Of a stretch of 6,701 nt of DNA, positions 5,766 through 6,701 are shown one piece after another. The DNA lies in assembly GCA_964614065.1 (NCBI GenBank), contig CAZTJJ010000091.1, forward strand, positions 1 through 6,701, given 5' to 3'. Source of the DNA: M55B111 sp964614065. GTDB lineage: Bacteria > Bipolaricaulota > Bipolaricaulia > M55B111. Both the position numbers and the translations under genes were made by a program. A model generated the notes under the pieces. It saw only the letters and a program-made list of their open reading frames with translations. It was not told where the DNA came from and searched no databases. How positions within the stretch are numbered: the stretch's first letter is position 1; each line of letters opens with the position of its first letter.

Positions 5766-6209
5766 ATGCAAAACACGTGGATGGCCAAAAAAGAAGAGAT
5801 AACTGATGAAGATAGAGATTGGTACGTTATCGACGCGGAGAACAAACCTTTGGGAAGGTTGGCCTCTGAAGTTGCGACTCTATTGCAGGGAAAACATAAA
5901 CCGATTTATACTCCCCACGTGGATACCGGCGATTTCGTGGTTATATTAAATGGCACAAAAGTACGGTTAACAGGGAATAAGGCCGAAGATAAAAAATATT
6001 ATAGTCATTCCGGTTATATCGGTAATTTAAAAAGTAAAAGCTACGGTGAACTCTTGGAAGAAAATTCCCTGTTACCTCTCCAGAAAGCGATCAGCCGGAT
6101 GATGCCCAAAAATAAATTGGGGCGGAAAATGCTGAAAAAGCTTAAACTGTACAAGGATGAAAATCACCCTCATGGGGACAAGGATCTAACAAGATTCGAT
6201 CTTGAGTAG
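5766..6209 (+). CDS. rplM: 50S ribosomal protein uL13
   Basis: A 147-residue large-subunit protein that joins early in 50S assembly. The sequence follows the family end to end: N-terminal MAKKEEI then DWYVIDAENKPLGRLASEVA (18-37), the HVDTGDFVVILNG block (51-63), YYSHSGYIG (78-86), and the signature RMMPKNKLGRKMLKKLKLYK (111-130) followed by HPHG. The ATG at 5766 has an ideal GGAGG seven bases upstream (5754-5758); the second methionine (residue 6) has no comparable site. In most bacteria rplM lies directly before rpsI in one operon. Here it stands on the opposite strand about 3.6 kb from rpsI, after a glycosyltransferase and with no ribosomal gene after it in the window. Length and composition look normal and nothing suggests decay. 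Confidence 0.97.
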   Translation: MQNTWMAKKEEITDEDRDWYVIDAENKPLGRLASEVATLLQGKHKPIYTPHVDTGDFVVILNGTKVRLTGNKAEDKKYYSHSGYIGNLKSKSYGELLEENSLLPLQKAISRMMPKNKLGRKMLKKLKLYKDENHPHGDKDLTRFDLE

Positions 6210-6339
6210 TTGCCCTTTTCTGTAAAGTTATCCTGCCGCACTGACTTGACACTACAAGTTTAGAATAATATCTACCCAATTCTTTCACCATATCCTACGC
6301 CTCGTCTTCACACCAACAAATCCCCTTACCTGGCGGGCT

Positions 6340-6525
6340 ATCGTTTGTGGAGACAAAGGTGTTGATCCTCGATCGGTGGATCTTTCCTACCCCTATTGTA
6401 ACAGGTAAAAGCGAGATGTTGAAGGCACACCTCCGGCCGAGCGTGGGAGCTCGCCCTGCTAGATAAGATGAATGGAGCCCGGGTGCCTCTTCTGCCCGGG
6501 CGGGTTGACATGGGCTGCTTTAACT
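6340..6525. ncRNA. Candidate structured non-coding RNA, unassigned
   Basis: The GC-rich core can form several stems. GCCCGGG (6477-6483) pairs with CCCGGGC (6495-6501) around an 11-base loop. AGGCAC (6423-6428) can alternatively pair with GTGCCT (6483-6488), and GAGC/GCTC elements lie at 6440-6452. High GC and pairing in an intergenic region of a moderate-GC genome is typical of structural RNA genes. Phrases such as CTAGATAAGATGAATG recall RNase P RNA, but its invariant GAGGAAAGTCC and ACAGAA blocks are not in register on either strand, so I do not assign a family. The strand and ends are unknown. Confidence 0.3.
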
Positions 6526-6526
6526 G

Positions 6527-6565
6527 TAACCTTTCCCCCCATTGTGGGGGAACTGAATGGGGGGT
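6527..6565. repeat. G/C-run hairpin repeat, unit A
   Basis: CCCCCCATT (6535-6540 plus 6541-6543) is the perfect reverse complement of AATGGGGGG (6556-6564). An inner GTGGGGG run offers an alternative shorter stem with the same C run. The unit begins AACCT and contains GGGGGAACTG, features it shares with unit B about 100 bp downstream. Confidence 0.5.
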
Positions 6566-6616
6566 ATTAACAATTCTCACCTTGATATGGTCATGTTGAA
6601 AAATACTGTATTATAT

Positions 6617-6660
6617 CACCCCCACCTAACCTCCCCCATCATAGGGGGAGGGAAACTGGT
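6617..6660. repeat. G/C-run hairpin repeat, unit B
   Basis: CCTCCCCC (6630-6637) pairs perfectly with GGGGGAGG (6644-6651) around an ATCATA loop, and an outer CACC (6617-6620) can pair with GGTG near 6658-6661. It resembles unit A in order: AACCT, C run, AT-rich loop, G run, then AACTG-like bases. Such units look like dispersed intergenic palindromes. No T tract follows, so it is not an obvious terminator. Confidence 0.45.
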
Positions 6661-6701
6661 GAAGTAACTATGGAAAGCAAAGCAGCATGAGCTCCCATGC
6701 T

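Larger units (their letters stand above)
6210..6701. other. Gene-poor right flank, GC-rich and hairpin-rich
   Basis: No credible protein gene is visible. Positions 6210-6320 are ordinary, pyrimidine-rich sequence after rplM. From about 6330 composition shifts, and 6421-6520 is about 65% GC by count, far above the flanking genes. Two G/C-run hairpin repeats follow at 6527-6565 and 6617-6660. The window ends in a further perfect stem, AGCATG (6684-6689) with CATGCT (6696-6701). The 80-codon minus-strand open frame across 6338-6580 has a low-complexity Pro/Arg-rich product with no family features and looks like a by-product of GC richness. Confidence 0.5.

Noticed and set aside
6191..6220. Terminator at the end of rplM (AAGAT-TCG-ATCTT)
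   Set aside because: The stem is five base pairs, lies inside the coding sequence, and the following TTTT is over ten bases away.
6200..6540. RNase P RNA
   Set aside because: Fragments such as CTAGATAAGATGAATG (plus) and TTTACAGAAAAGGGC or AGGAAAGATCC (minus) recall conserved blocks. They fall on different strands or at wrong spacing, and the invariant GAGGAAAGTCC is absent.
6330..6540. tmRNA or T-box leader
   Set aside because: There is no GGTTCGANTCC T-arm with CCA end, no tag reading frame, and no GGGTGGNACCGCG antiterminator block.
6338..6580. 80-codon minus-strand open frame in the right flank
   Set aside because: The Pro/Arg/His-rich product has no family features, the frame spans the GC hairpins, and GC-rich sequence lengthens chance frames.

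Overview
The window is bacterial chromosomal DNA of moderate GC content (roughly low-to-mid 40s percent by eye) dominated by housekeeping genes. Every confident protein is a bacterial family: ribosomal proteins bL31, uS9 and uL13, the rRNA dimethylase KsgA/RsmA, a PlsC-type acyltransferase, a family-4 glycosyltransferase and the YqhQ/DUF1385 membrane protein. The rpsI-rpmE-yqhQ run and the glycolipid-type glycosyltransferase suggest a single-membrane lineage, such as a Firmicutes-like or Patescibacteria (CPR) organism. This taxonomic reading is inference and weakly held.

Layout. Positions 1-518 hold no convincing gene. They carry a 16-bp inverted repeat enclosing a second stem (76-181), a strong GC hairpin repeat (231-263) and two degenerate look-alikes. 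Next come three minus-strand genes, transcribed right to left as rpsI (2147-1725), rpmE (1672-1424) and yqhQ (1385-519), with a good promoter ahead of rpsI. A second copy of the GC hairpin repeat lies at 2253-2285, between rpsI and the end of ksgA. A second minus-strand pair follows: a plsC-like acyltransferase (4440-3178) whose stop codon overlaps the GTG start of ksgA (3181-2312). Divergent promoters in the 4441-4651 spacer serve this pair and the plus-strand glycosyltransferase (4652-5650). The plus-strand rplM (5766-6209) follows, then about 490 bp without a believable gene. That last stretch has a GC-rich core (about 65% GC at 6421-6520) with several hairpins, and two G/C-run hairpin repeats near the right edge.

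How it works together. Ribosome construction links uL13, uS9, bL31 and the 16S-modifying KsgA. Membrane lipid synthesis links the acyltransferase with a glycosyltransferase resembling CpoA-type glycolipid synthases. The main oddities are the separation of rplM from rpsI, which are normally adjacent and co-transcribed, the hairpin repeat lying at that junction, the enlarged PlsC-like protein, and the two structured non-coding flanks. No complete defence, CRISPR or transposase system is visible. No wholly new system could be demonstrated, but the two structured flanks are the best places to look.
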